DNA of 64,000 bases, from the NCBI RefSeq assembly GCF_037975245.1, contig NC_092565.1, positions 1,558,499-1,622,498 of the forward strand. Reading direction: 5' to 3'. The notes beneath the pieces are model-generated. The model searched no databases, was not told the DNA's origin, and worked only from the letters and a program-made list of their open reading frames with translations. Position 1 is the first letter of the stretch. Every line of letters starts with the position of its first letter. The DNA comes from Apostichopus japonicus. Its lineage: Eukaryota > Echinodermata > Holothuroidea > Aspidochirotida > Stichopodidae. Below, one piece after another: positions 12,431-25,451 of this stretch. The translations under genes and the position numbers were made by a program.

Positions 12431-14706
12431 CGATCAATCGAATGTACGATACCCATTAATCGAATGTGCGACACCGATCAATCGAATGTGCGGAACCGAT
12501 CAATCGAATGTGCGGCACCGATCAATCGAATCTGCGGCACCCATCAATCGAATTTGCGATACCGATCAATCGAATGTGCGACAGCGCTAATCGAATGTGC
12601 GACACCGATCAATCGAATGTTCGGCACAGATCAATCGGATGTGCGATATCAATCGAATGTTCGACACCGATCAATCGGATGTGCGACATCAATCGAATGT
12701 TCGACACCGATCAATCGGATGTGCGACATCAATCGAATGCATGACACCGATCAATCGAATGTGCGACACCGATCAATCGAATGTTCGGCACAGATCAATC
12801 GGATATGCGATATCAATCGAATGTTCGACACCGATCAATCGGATGTGCGATATCAATCGAATGCATGACACCGATCAATCGAATGTGCGACACCGATCAA
12901 TCGAATGTACGACACCGATTAATCGAATATGCGGCACCCATCAATCGAATGTGCGACACCCATCAATCGAATGGTCGACATCGATCAATCGAATGTACGG
13001 CACCGATCAATCGGATGGGCGACAACGATCGATCGAATGTTCGGCACCGATCAATCGGATGTACGGCACCGATCGATCGAATGCGCGACACCGATCAATC
13101 CAATGGGCGACACCGATCAATCGAATGTACAGCACCCATCAATCGAATTTGCGACACCCATCAATCTAATGTGCGACACCGATCAATCGAATGTTCGACA
13201 CGGATCAATCGAATGTACGATACCCATTAATCGAATGTACGATACCCATCGATCGAATTTGCGACACCCATCAATCGAATGTTCGACACCTATCAATCGA
13301 ATGTTTGACACCGATCAATCGAATGTTCGGCACAGATCAATCTAATATGCGGCACCGATCAATCGAATGTGCGACACCCATCAATCGAATGTGCGACAGC
13401 GATAATCGAACGTTCGACACCGATCAATCGAATGTTCGGCACCGATTAATCGGATGTGCGACATCAATCGAATACATGACACCGATCAATCGAATGTGCG
13501 ACACCGATAATGGAATGTGCGACAATGATTAATCGAATGTACGATACCCATTAATCGAGTGTTCGAAAGCGATCAATCGAATGTGTGGCACCCATCAATC
13601 GAATGTGCGGCACCGATCAATCGAATGTGCGACACCGATCAATCGAATGTGCGACACCGATCAATCGAATGTTCAACACCGATCAATCGAATGTTCGACA
13701 CCGATCAATCGAATGTACGACACCGATCAATCGAATGTTCGACACGGATCAATGGAATGTACGATACCCATTATTCAAATGTACGATACCCATCAATCGA
13801 ATTTGCGACACCGATCAATCGAATGTGCGACACCGATAATCGAATGTGCGACACCGATCAATCGAATGTTCGGCACCAATCAATCGGATGTGCGGCACCC
13901 ATCAATCGAATTTGCCACACCCATCAATCGAATATGCGACACCAATCAATCGAATGTACGACACCGTTTAATCGAAAATGCGGCACCCATCAATCGAATG
14001 TGCGACACCCATCAATCGAATGTTCGACACCGATCAATCGAATGTTCGGCACCGATCAATCGGATGTACGACACTGATCAATCGGATGTGCGACACCGAT
14101 CAATCGAATGTTCGGCACCGATCAATCGAATGTTCGATACCCATTAATCGAATGTGCGACACCGATCGATCGAATGTGCGGCGCCCATCAATCGAATATT
14201 ACACCCAGATCAATCGAATTTGCGACACCGATCAATCGAATGTACGACACCGATTAATCGAATATGCGGCACCCATCAATCGAATGTGCGACAACCATCA
14301 ATCGAATGGTCGACACCGATCAATCAAATGTACGGCACCGATCAATCGGATGTCCGACACCGATCAATCGAATGTTCGGCACCGATCAATCGGATGTGCG
14401 GCACCCATCAATCGAATTTGCCACACCCATCAATCGAATGTGCGACACCGATCAATCGAATGTTCGGCACAGATCAATCTAATGTACGGCACCGTTCAAT
14501 CGAATGTTCCACACGGATCAATCGAATGGACGATACCCATTAATCGAATGTACGATACCCATCAATCGAATTTGCGACACCGATTAATCGAATGTGCGAT
14601 ACCCATTAATCGAATTTTCGACACGGATCAATCGAATGTACGATACCCATTAATCGAATGTGCGACACCGATCAATCGAATGTGCGACACGGATCAATCG
14701 AATGTG
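12431..14706 (+). repeat. Block B, copy 1
   Basis: About 2.3 kb matching 33063-35338 at a constant offset of 20,632. I noticed only a handful of substitutions, for example GATTAATCGG against GATCAATCGG near 13445 and TGTCCGAC against TGTGCGAC near 14352. It contains the first TTATTCAAATG landmark (near 13770), the first CGTTTAATCGAAAATG landmark (near 13967), GATCGATCG monomers, and a TTACACCCAG monomer near 14200. Similarity continues weakly upstream to about 12,310. Confidence 0.8.
13741..13800 (+). repeat. TTATTCAAATG landmark cassette, first of about twelve
   Basis: Three adjacent monomers with CAATGGAATG, CCCATTATTCAAATG and CCCATCAATCGAATTTGC. The same trio in the same order lies near 17521, 20880, 28161, 30681, 34401, 36861, 39856, 43469, 50665, 52990 and 55794. 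It is absent from the first 13.7 kb and the last 8 kb, so it is a good probe for the right-domain HORs. Confidence 0.82.
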
Positions 14707-14925
14707 CAACACCGATCAATCGAATGTGCCACACCAATCACTTGAATGTGCGGCACCGATAAATCGAATGTGCGACACGGATCACACAAATTTGCGACAC
14801 CGATCATTCTAATGTGCGACACCCATCAATCGAATGTGCGACACCCATCAATCGAATGTGCGACACCCATTAATCGAATGTACGACACCGTTTAATCGAA
14901 AATGCGGCACCCATCAATCGAATGT
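14707..14925 (+). repeat. Short linker of mixed monomers
   Basis: About ten monomers between block B and block C. They include a TCACTTGAATG variant, a CACACAAAT variant and the CGTTTAATCGAAAATG landmark near 14888. There is no near-identical partner over the full length, and I see nothing other than satellite. Confidence 0.6.
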
Positions 14926-15840
14926 GCGACACGGATCAATCGAATGTACGATACCCATACGATACCCATCAATCGAATTTACGACACCGATTAATCGAAT
15001 GTACGATACCCATTAATCGAATTTTCGACACGGATCAATCTAATGTACGATACCCATTAATCGAATGTGCGACACCGATCAATCGAATGTGCGGAACCGA
15101 TCAATCGAATGTGCGGCACCGATCAATCGAATGTGCGACACCCATCAATCGAATGTGCGACAGCGATAATCGATTGTGCGACACCGATCAATCGAATGTT
15201 CGGCACAGATCAATCGGATGTGCGATATCAATCGAATGTTCGACACCGATCAATCGGATGTGCGACATCAATCGAATGCATGACACCGATCAATCGAATG
15301 TGCGACACCGATCAATCGAATGTGCGGCATCGACAAATCGAATGTGCGGCACCGATTAATCAAATGTGCCACACCGATCAATCGAATGTACGGCACCGAT
15401 CAATCAAATGGCGACACCCATCAATCTAATGTGCGACACCGATCAATCGAATGTGCGACACGGATCACACGAATGTGCCAAACCGATCAATCGAATGTGC
15501 GGCACCGATCAATCGAATGTGCGGCACCGATAAATCGAATGTGCGACACAGATCACACGAATGTGCCACCCCGATCAATCGAATGTTCGACACGGATCAA
15601 TCGAATGTACGATACCCATCAATCAAATGTTCGATACCCATCAATCGAATTTGCGACACCAATCAATCGAATGTTCGGCACAGATCAATCGGATGTGCGA
15701 CATCAATCGAATGCATGACACGGATCAATCGAATGTGCGACACCGATAATGGAATGTGCGACACCGATTAATCGAATGTACGATACCCATTAATCGAATG
15801 TTCGACACGGATCTATCGAATGTACGATACCCATTAATCG
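14926..15840 (+). repeat. Block C, orphan copy
   Basis: Matches 16417-17331 at offset 1,491, and then 19772-20686 and 35756-36670 at further offsets of 3,355 and 15,984. Landmarks are the 11-bp half monomer at 14950-14960, the 18-bp monomer cassette near 15,245-15,285, and TCAAATGGCGAC near 15,405. It sits directly before the first 3,355-bp unit, which contains C inside it, so it looks like a partial remnant of that unit. Confidence 0.8.
14950..14960 (+). repeat. 11-bp half monomer
   Basis: GATACCCATAC is exactly half a monomer, fused to a full GATACCCATCAATCG monomer. It shifts the 22-bp register by half a period. Copies are at 16441-16451, 19796-19806 and 35780-35790, all within block C. 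Confidence 0.85.
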
Positions 15841-18800
15841 AATGTGCGACACGGATCAATCGAATTTGCGACACCGATCAATCGAATGTTCGACACCGAT
15901 CAATCAATGTGTGACACCGATCAATCGAATGTGCGACACCGATCAATCGAATGTGCGACACCCATCAATCTAATGTGCGACACCGATCAATCGAATGTGC
16001 GACACGGATCAATCGAATGTGCCACACCGATCAATCGAATGTGCCACACCGATCACTCGAATGTGCGGCACCGATAAATCGAATGAGCGACACGGATCAC
16101 ACGAATTTGCGACACCGATCAATCTAATGTGCGACACCCATCAATCGAATGTGCGACACCTATCAATCGAATGTGCGACACCAATCAATCGAATGTACGA
16201 CACCGTTTAATCGAAAATGCGGCACCCATCAATCGAATGTGCGACACCCATCAATCTCATGTGCGACACCTATCGATTGAATGTGCGACACCGATCAATC
16301 GAATGTGCGACACCCGTCAAGAGAATGTGCAACACCGATCAATCGAATGTGCAGCACCGATAAATCGAATGTGCGACACGGATCACACGAATGTGCAACA
16401 CCGATCAATCGAATGTTCGACACGGATCAATCGAATGTACGATACCCATACGATACCCATCAATCGAATTTACGACACCGATTAATCGAATGTACGATAC
16501 CCATTAATCGAATTTTCGACACGGATCAATCTAATGTACGATACCCATTAATCGAATGTGCGACACCGATCAATCGAATGTGCGGAACCGATCAATCGAA
16601 TGTGCGGCACCGATCAATCGAATGTGCGACACCCATCAATCGAATGTGCGACAGCGATAATCGATTGTGCGACACCGATCAATCGAATGTTCGGCACAGA
16701 TCAATCGGATGTGCGATATCAATCGAATGTTCGACACCGATCAATCGGATGTGCGACATCAATCGAATGCATGACACCGATCAATCGAATGTGCGACACC
16801 GATCAATCGAATGTGCGGCATCGACAAATCGAATGTGCGGCACCGATTAATCAAATGTGCCACACCGATCAATCGAATGTACGGCACCGATCAATCAAAT
16901 GGCGACACCCATCAATCTAATGTGCGACACCGATCAATCGAATGTGCGACACGGATCACACGAATGTGCCAAACCGATCAATCGAATGTGCGGCACCGAT
17001 CAATCGAATGTGCGGCACCGATAAATCGAATGTGCGACACAGATCACACGAATGTGCCACCCCGATCAATCGAATGTTCGACACGGATCAATCGAATGTA
17101 CGATACCCATCAATCAAATGTTCGATACCCATCAATCGAATTTGCGACACCAATCAATCGAATGTTCGGCACAGATCAATCGGATGTGCGACATCAATCG
17201 AATGCATGACACGGATCAATCGAATGTGCGACACCGATAATGGAATGTGCGACACCGATTAATCGAATGTACGATACCCATTAATCGAATGTTCGACACG
17301 GATCTATCGAATGTACGATACCCATTAATCGAATGTTCGACACCGATCAATCGAATGTGCGGGACCCATCAATCGAATGTGCGACTTCTATTAATCGAAT
17401 GTGCGGCACCGATCAATCGAATGTTCAACACCGATCAATCGAATGTTCGACACCGATCAATCGAATGTACGACACCGATCAATCGAATGTTCGACACGGA
17501 TCAATGGAATGTACGATACCCATTATTCAAATGTACGATACCCATCAATCGAATTTGCGACACCGATCAATCGAATGTGCGACACCGATAATCGAATGTG
17601 CGACACCGATCAATCGAATGTTCGGCACCAATCAATCGGATGTGCGGCACCCATCAATCGAATTTGCCACACCCATCAATCAAATGTGCGACACCGATCA
17701 ATCGAATATGCGTCACCGATCAATCGAATGTGAGACACCGATCAATCGAATGTGCGGCACCGATCAATCGAATGTGAGACACCGATCAATCGAATGTGCG
17801 GCACCGATCAATCGAATGTTCGACACGGATCAATCGAATGTTCGATACCCATTAATCGAATGTTCGACACCGATCAATCGAATGTGCGACACCCATCAAT
17901 CTAATGTGCGACACCGAGCAATCGAATGTGAGACACCGATCAATCGAATGTGTGACACGGATCGCACAAATGTGCAACACCGATCAATCTAATGTGCGAC
18001 ACCCATCAATCGAATGTGCGACACGGATCAATCGAATGTGCGACACCGATCAATCGAATGTTCGACACCGATCAATGAATGTGTGACACCGATCAATCGA
18101 ATGTGCGACGCCGATCAATCGAATGTGCGACACCCATCAATCTAATGTGCGACACCGATCAATCGAATGTGCGACACGGATCAATCGAATGTGCAACACC
18201 GATCAATCGAATGTGCCACACCGATCTCTCGAATGTGCGGCATCGATAAATCGAATGTGCGACACGGACAACACGAATTTGCGACACCGATAAATCGAAT
18301 GTGCGACACCCATCAATCGAATGTGCGACACCGATCAATCGAATGTGCGACACCAATCAATCGAATGTACGACACCGTTTAATCGAAAATGCAGCACCCA
18401 TCAATCGAATATGCGACACCGATCAATCGAATGTTCGACACCGATCAATCGAATGTACGGCACCGATCAATCGGATGTGCGACACCGATCAATCGAATGT
18501 TCGGCACCGATCAATCGGATGTACGACACATCAATCGGATGTGCGACACCGATCAATCGTATGTTCGGCACCGATCAATCGAATGTTCGATACCCATCAA
18601 TCGAATGTGCGACACCGATCAATCGAATTTGAAACACCGATAATCGAATATGCGGCACCGATCAATCGAATGTGCGACACCGAACAATCGAATGTTTGAC
18701 ACCGATCAATCGAATGTGCGACACAGATCACACGAATGTGCTACACCGATCAATCTAATGTGCGACACCCATCAATCGAATTTGCGACACACATCAATCT

Positions 18801-19195
18801 AATGTGCGACACCGATCAATCGAATGTTCGACACGGATCAATCGAATGTACGATACCCATTAATCGAATGTACATTACCCATCAATCGAATTTGCGACAC
18901 CCATCATTCGAATGTGCGACAGCGATAATCGAATGTGCGACACCGATCAATCGAATGTTCGGCACAGATCAATCGAATGTGCGACACCGATCAATCGAAT
19001 GTTCGACACGGATCAATCGAATGTTCGATACCCATTAATCGAATGTTCGACACTGATCAATCGAATGTGCGACACCCATCAATCTAATATGCGACACCGA
19101 GCAATCGAATGTTCGACACCGATCAATCGAATGTGTGACACGGATCGCACAAATGTGCAACACCGATCAATCTAATGTGCGACACCCATCAATCG
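15841..19195 (+). repeat. 3,355-bp higher-order repeat, copy 1
   Basis: Variant order restarts at 19196. Internal order: a CAATCAATGTGTG monomer, the first CGTTTAATCGAAAATG landmark, TCAAGAG, block C, the GGGACCCATC and CTTCTATTAATCG monomers, the TTATTCAAATG landmark, a second CGTTTAATCGAAAATG landmark, a CACATCAATCGG short monomer, and the ACATTACCC and CATCATTCG monomers. Private differences from copy 2 include TCTCTCG near 18225 (TCACTCG in copy 2) and CAATGAATG near 18075 (CAATCAATG in copy 2). Confidence 0.85.
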
Positions 19196-22100
19196 AATGT
19201 GCGACACGGATCAATCGAATTTGCGACACCGATCAATCGAATGTTCGACACCGATCAATCAATGTGTGACACCGATCAATCGAATGTGCGACACCGATCA
19301 ATCGAATGTGCGACACCCATCAATCTAATGTGCGACACCGATCAATCGAATGTGCGACACGGATCAATCGAATGTGCCACACCGATCAATCGAATGTGCC
19401 ACACCGATCACTCGAATGTGCGGCACCGATAAATCGAATGAGCGACACGGATCACACGAATTTGCGACACCGATCAATCTAATGTGCGACACCCATCAAT
19501 CGAATGTGCGACACCTATCAATCGAATGTGCGACACCAATCAATCGAATGTACGACACCGTTTAATCGAAAATGCGGCACCCATCAATCGAATGTGCGAC
19601 ACCCATCAATCTCATGTGCGACACCTATCGATTGAATGTGCGACACCGATCAATCGAATGTGCGACACCCGTCAAGAGAATGTGCAACACCGATCAATCG
19701 AATGTGCAGCACCGATAAATCGAATGTGCGACACGGATCACACGAATGTGCAACACCGATCAATCGAATGTTCGACACGGATCAATCGAATGTACGATAC
19801 CCATACGATACCCATCAATCGAATTTACGACACCGATTAATCGAATGTACGATACCCATTAATCGAATTTTCGACACGGATCAATCTAATGTACGATACC
19901 CATTAATCGAATGTGCGACACCGATCAATCGAATGTGCGGAACCGATCAATCGAATGTGCGGCACCGATCAATCGAATGTGCGACACCCATCAATCGAAT
20001 GTGCGACAGCGATAATCGATTGTGCGACACCGATCAATCGAATGTTCGGCACAGATCAATCGGATGTGCGATATCAATCGAATGTTCGACACCGATCAAT
20101 CGGATGTGCGACATCAATCGAATGCATGACACCGATCAATCGAATGTGCGACACCGATCAATCGAATGTGCGGCATCGACAAATCGAATGTGCGGCACCG
20201 ATTAATCAAATGTGCCACACCGATCAATCGAATGTACGGCACCGATCAATCAAATGGCGACACCCATCAATCTAATGTGCGACACCGATCAATCGAATGT
20301 GCGACACGGATCACACGAATGTGCCAAACCGATCAATCGAATGTGCGGCACCGATCAATCGAATGTGCGGCACCGATAAATCGAATGTGCGACACAGATC
20401 ACACGAATGTGCCACCCCGATCAATCGAATGTTCGACACGGATCAATCGAATGTACGATACCCATCAATCAAATGTTCGATACCCATCAATCGAATTTGC
20501 GACACCAATCAATCGAATGTTCGGCACAGATCAATCGGATGTGCGACATCAATCGAATGCATGACACGGATCAATCGAATGTGCGACACCGATAATGGAA
20601 TGTGCGACACCGATTAATCGAATGTACGATACCCATTAATCGAATGTTCGACACGGATCTATCGAATGTACGATACCCATTAATCGAATGTTCGACACCG
20701 ATCAATCGAATGTGCGGGACCCATCAATCGAATGTGCGACTTCTATTAATCGAATGTGCGGCACCGATCAATCGAATGTTCAACACCGATCAATCGAATG
20801 TTCGACACCGATCAATCGAATGTACGACACCGATCAATCGAATGTTCGACACGGATCAATGGAATGTACGATACCCATTATTCAAATGTACGATACCCAT
20901 CAATCGAATTTGCGACACCGATCAATCGAATGTGCGACACCGATAATCGAATGTGCGACACCGATCAATCGAATGTTCGGCACCAATCAATCGGATGTGC
21001 GGCACCCATCAATCGAATTTGCCACACCCATCAATCAAATGTGCGACACCGATCAATCGAATATGCGTCACCGATCAATCGAATGTGAGACACCGATCAA
21101 TCGAATGTGCGGCACCGATCAATCGAATGTGAGACACCGATCAATCGAATGTGCGGCACCGATCAATCGAATGTTCGACACGGATCAATCGAATGTTCGA
21201 TACCCATTAATCGAATGTTCGACACCGATCAATCGAATGTGCGACACCCATCAATCTAATGTGCGACACCGAGCAATCGAATGTGAGACACCGATCAATC
21301 GAATGTGTGACACGGATCGCACAAATGTGCAACACCGATCAATCTAATGTGCGACACCCATCAATCGAATGTGCGACACGGATCAATCGAATGTGCGACA
21401 CCGATCAATCGAATGTTCGACACCGATCAATCAATGTGTGACACCGATCAATCGAATGTGCGACGCCGATCAATCGAATGTGCGACACCCATCAATCTAA
21501 TGTGCGACACCGATCAATCGAATGTGCGACACGGATCAATCGAATGTGCAACACCGATCAATCGAATGTGCCACACCGATCACTCGAATGTGCGGCATCG
21601 ATAAATCGAATGTGCGACACGGACAACACGAATTTGCGACACCGATAAATCGAATGTGCGACACCCATCAATCGAATGTGCGACACCGATCAATCGAATG
21701 TGCGACACCAATCAATCGAATGTACGACACCGTTTAATCGAAAATGCAGCACCCATCAATCGAATATGCGACACCGATCAATCGAATGTTCGACACCGAT
21801 CAATCGAATGTACGGCACCGATCAATCGGATGTGCGACACCGATCAATCGAATGTTCGGCACCGATCAATCGGATGTACGACACATCAATCGGATGTGCG
21901 ACACCGATCAATCGTATGTTCGGCACCGATCAATCGAATGTTCGATACCCATCAATCGAATGTGCGACACCGATCAATCGAATTTGAAACACCGATAATC
22001 GAATATGCGGCACCGATCAATCGAATGTGCGACACCGAACAATCGAATGTTTGACACCGATCAATCGAATGTGCGACACAGATCACACGAATGTGCTACA

Positions 22101-22550
22101 CCGATCAATCTAATGTGCGACACCCATCAATCGAATTTGCGACACACATCAATCTAATGTGCGACACCGATCAATCGAATGTTCGACACGGATCAATCGA
22201 ATGTACGATACCCATTAATCGAATGTACATTACCCATCAATCGAATTTGCGACACCCATCATTCGAATGTGCGACAGCGATAATCGAATGTGCGACACCG
22301 ATCAATCGAATGTTCGGCACAGATCAATCGAATGTGCGACACCGATCAATCGAATGTTCGACACGGATCAATCGAATGTTCGATACCCATTAATCGAATG
22401 TTCGACACTGATCAATCGAATGTGCGACACCCATCAATCTAATATGCGACACCGAGCAATCGAATGTTCGACACCGATCAATCGAATGTGTGACACGGAT
22501 CGCACAAATGTGCAACACCGATCAATCTAATGTGCGACACCCATCAATCG
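19196..22550 (+). repeat. 3,355-bp higher-order repeat, copy 2
   Basis: A direct tandem partner of 15841-19195. All landmarks are displaced by exactly 3,355 bp and only a few substitutions are visible. About 152.5 monomers per unit is not a whole number because the unit contains 21-bp, 18-bp and 11-bp monomers. Most of it (from about 19583) recurs again at 35567 onward, offset 15,984. Confidence 0.87.
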
Positions 22551-23680
22551 AATGTGCGACACGGATCAATCGAATTTGCGACACCGATCAATCGAATGTT
22601 CGACACCGATCAATCAATGTGTGACACCGATCAATCGAATGTGCGACACCGATCAATCGAATGTGCGACACCCATCAATCTAATGTGCGACACCGATCAA
22701 TCGAATGTGCGACACGGATCAATCGAATGTGCCACACCGATCAATCGAATGTGCCACACCGATCACTCGAATGTGCGGCACCGATAAATCGAATGAGCGA
22801 CACGGATCACACGAATTTGCGACACCGATCAATCTAATGTGCGACACCCATCAATCGAATGTGCGACACCTATCAATCGAATGTGCGACACCAATCAATC
22901 GAATGTACGACACCGTTTAATCGAAAATGCGGCACCCATCAATCGAATGTGCGACACCCATCAATCGAATATTCGACACCGATCAATCGAATGTACGGCA
23001 CCGATCAATCGGATGTGTGACACCGATCAATCGAATGTTCGGCACCGATCAATCGGATGTACGACACTGATCAATCGGATGTGCGACACCGATCAATCGA
23101 ATGTTCGGCACCGATCAATCGAATGTTCGATACCCTTTAATCGAATGTGCGACACCGATCGATCGAATGTGCGGCTCCCATCAATCGAATATTACACCCA
23201 GATCAATCGAATTTGCGACACCGATCAATCGAATGTACGACACCGATTAATCGAATATGCGGCACCCATCAATCGAATGTGCGACAACCATCAATCGAAT
23301 GGTCGACACCGATCAAAAAAATGTACGGCACCGATCAATCGGATGTGCGACACCGATCGATCGAATGTTCGGCACCGATCAATCGGATGTGCGGCACCCA
23401 TCAATCGAATTTGCCACACCCATCAATCGAATGTGCGACACCGATCAATCGAATGTGACACCGATCAATCGAATTTGAGACACCGATAATCGAATGTGCG
23501 GCACCGATCAATCGAATGTGCGACACCGAACAATCGAATGTTTGACACCGATCAATCGAATGAGCGACACAGACACACGAATGTGCTACACCGATCAATC
23601 TAATGTGCGACACCCATCAATCGAATTTGCGACACACATCAATCTAATGTGCGACACCGATCAATCGAATGTTCGACACT
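22551..23680 (+). repeat. Truncated third copy of the 3,355-bp unit and transition
   Basis: The first 419 bp (to about 22969) match the start of the two previous units. The array then switches to block-B-like order: a TTACACCCAG monomer near 23191, then a monomer with a run of seven A (GATCAAAAAAATG) near 23311, then a 17-18 bp short monomer near 23455. The same transition recurs near 42 kb (offset 18,977) and 47 kb (offset 24,255). Confidence 0.75.
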
Positions 23681-25451
23681 GATCAATCGAATGTACGATA
23701 CCCATTAATCGAATGTACATTACCCATCAATCGAATTTGCGACACCCATCATTCGAATGTGCGACAGCGATAATCGAATGTGCGGCACCGATCAATCGAA
23801 TGTTCGGCACAGATCAATCTAATGTGCGGCACCGATCAATCGAATGTGCTACATCCATCAATCGAATGTGCGACACCGATCAATCGAATGTTCGACACCG
23901 ATCAATCGAATGTTTGACACCGATCAATCGAATGTGCGACATCGATAAATCGAATGTGCGATATCCATCAATCGAATGTGCCACACCGATCAATCGAATG
24001 TGCCACACCGATCAATCGAATGTGCAAAACCGATAAATCGAATGTGCGACACGGATCACACGAATGTGCGACACCGATCAATCTAATGTGCGACACCATC
24101 AATCGAATGTGCGACACGGATCAATCGAATGTGAGACACCCATCAAGAGAATGTGCAACACCGATCAATCGAATGTGCCACACCGATCAATCGAATGTGC
24201 AGCACCGATAAATCGAATGTGCGACACGGATCAATCGAATGTTCGACACGGATCAATCGAATGTACGATACCCATTAATCGAATGTACGATACCCATCGA
24301 TCGAATTTGCGACACCGATTAATCGAATGTACGATACCCATTAATCGAATTTTCGACACGGATCAATCGAATGTACGATACCCATTAATCGAATGTGCGA
24401 CACCGATCAATCGAATGTACGGAACCGATCAATCGAATGTGCGGCACCGATCAATCGAATCTGCGGCACCCATCAATCGAATTTGCGATACCCATCAATC
24501 GAATGGGCGACAGTGATAATCGAATGTGCGACACCGATCAATCGAATGTTCGGCACAGATCAATCGGATGTGCGATATCAATCGAATGTTCGACATCGAT
24601 CAATCGGATGTGCGACATCAATCGAATGCATGACACCGATCAATCGAATGTGCGACACCGATCAATCGAATGTGCGGCATCGATAAATCGAATGTGCGGC
24701 ACCGATAAATTGAATGTGCCACACCGATCAATCGAATGTGCGACACCCATCAATCTAATGTGCGACACCGATCAATCGAATGTGCGACACGGATCACACG
24801 AATGTGCCATACCGATCAATCGAATGTGCGGCACTGATAAATCGAATGTGCGACACGGATCACACGAATGTGCCACCCCGATCAATCGAATGTGCTGCAC
24901 CGATCAATCGAATGTCCGACACGGATCAATCGAATGTTCGAAACTAATTAATCGAATGTTCGACACCGATCAATCGAATGTTCGACACCGATCAATCGAA
25001 TGTTTGACACCGATCAATCGAATGTTCGGCACAGATCAATCTAATGTGCGACACCGATCAATCGAATGTGCGACACCGATCAATCGAATGTACGACACTG
25101 ATCAATCGGATGTGCGACACTGATCAATGGAATGTGCGACACCCATCAATCTCATGTGCGACACCGATCGATTGAATGTGCGACACCGATCAATCGAATG
25201 TGCGACACCCGTCAAGAGAATGTGCAGCACCGATAAATCGAACGTGCGACCCGGATCACACGAATGTGCAACACCGATCAATCGAATGTTCGACACGGAT
25301 CAATCGAATGTACGATACCCATTAATCGAATGTACGATACCCATCAATCGAATTTGCGACACCGATTAATCGAATGTACGACACCCATTAATCGAATTTT
25401 CGACACGGATCAATCGAATGTACGATACCCATCAATCGAATGTGCGACACG
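23681..25451 (+). repeat. 1.7-kb tandem unit, copy 1
   Basis: Matches 25452-27175. The offset begins at 1,771, falls to 1,705 after three monomers (66 bp) present only here near 23,960, and rises to 1,749 after two monomers (44 bp) present only in copy 2 near 26,440. All changes are whole monomers. It contains the exact CENP-B-box-like site at 25249-25265. Confidence 0.8.
25249..25265 (-). other. Exact CENP-B-box-like 17-mer
   Basis: On the minus strand the site reads ATTCGTGTGATCCGGGT. It fits NTTCGNNNNANNCGGGN at all nine fixed positions. It arises from a TCACACG monomer in which GACACGG has become GACCCGG. The mammalian motif binds CENP-B, a protein derived from a pogo-type transposase; whether this host has such a protein cannot be seen here. 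Confidence 0.45.
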
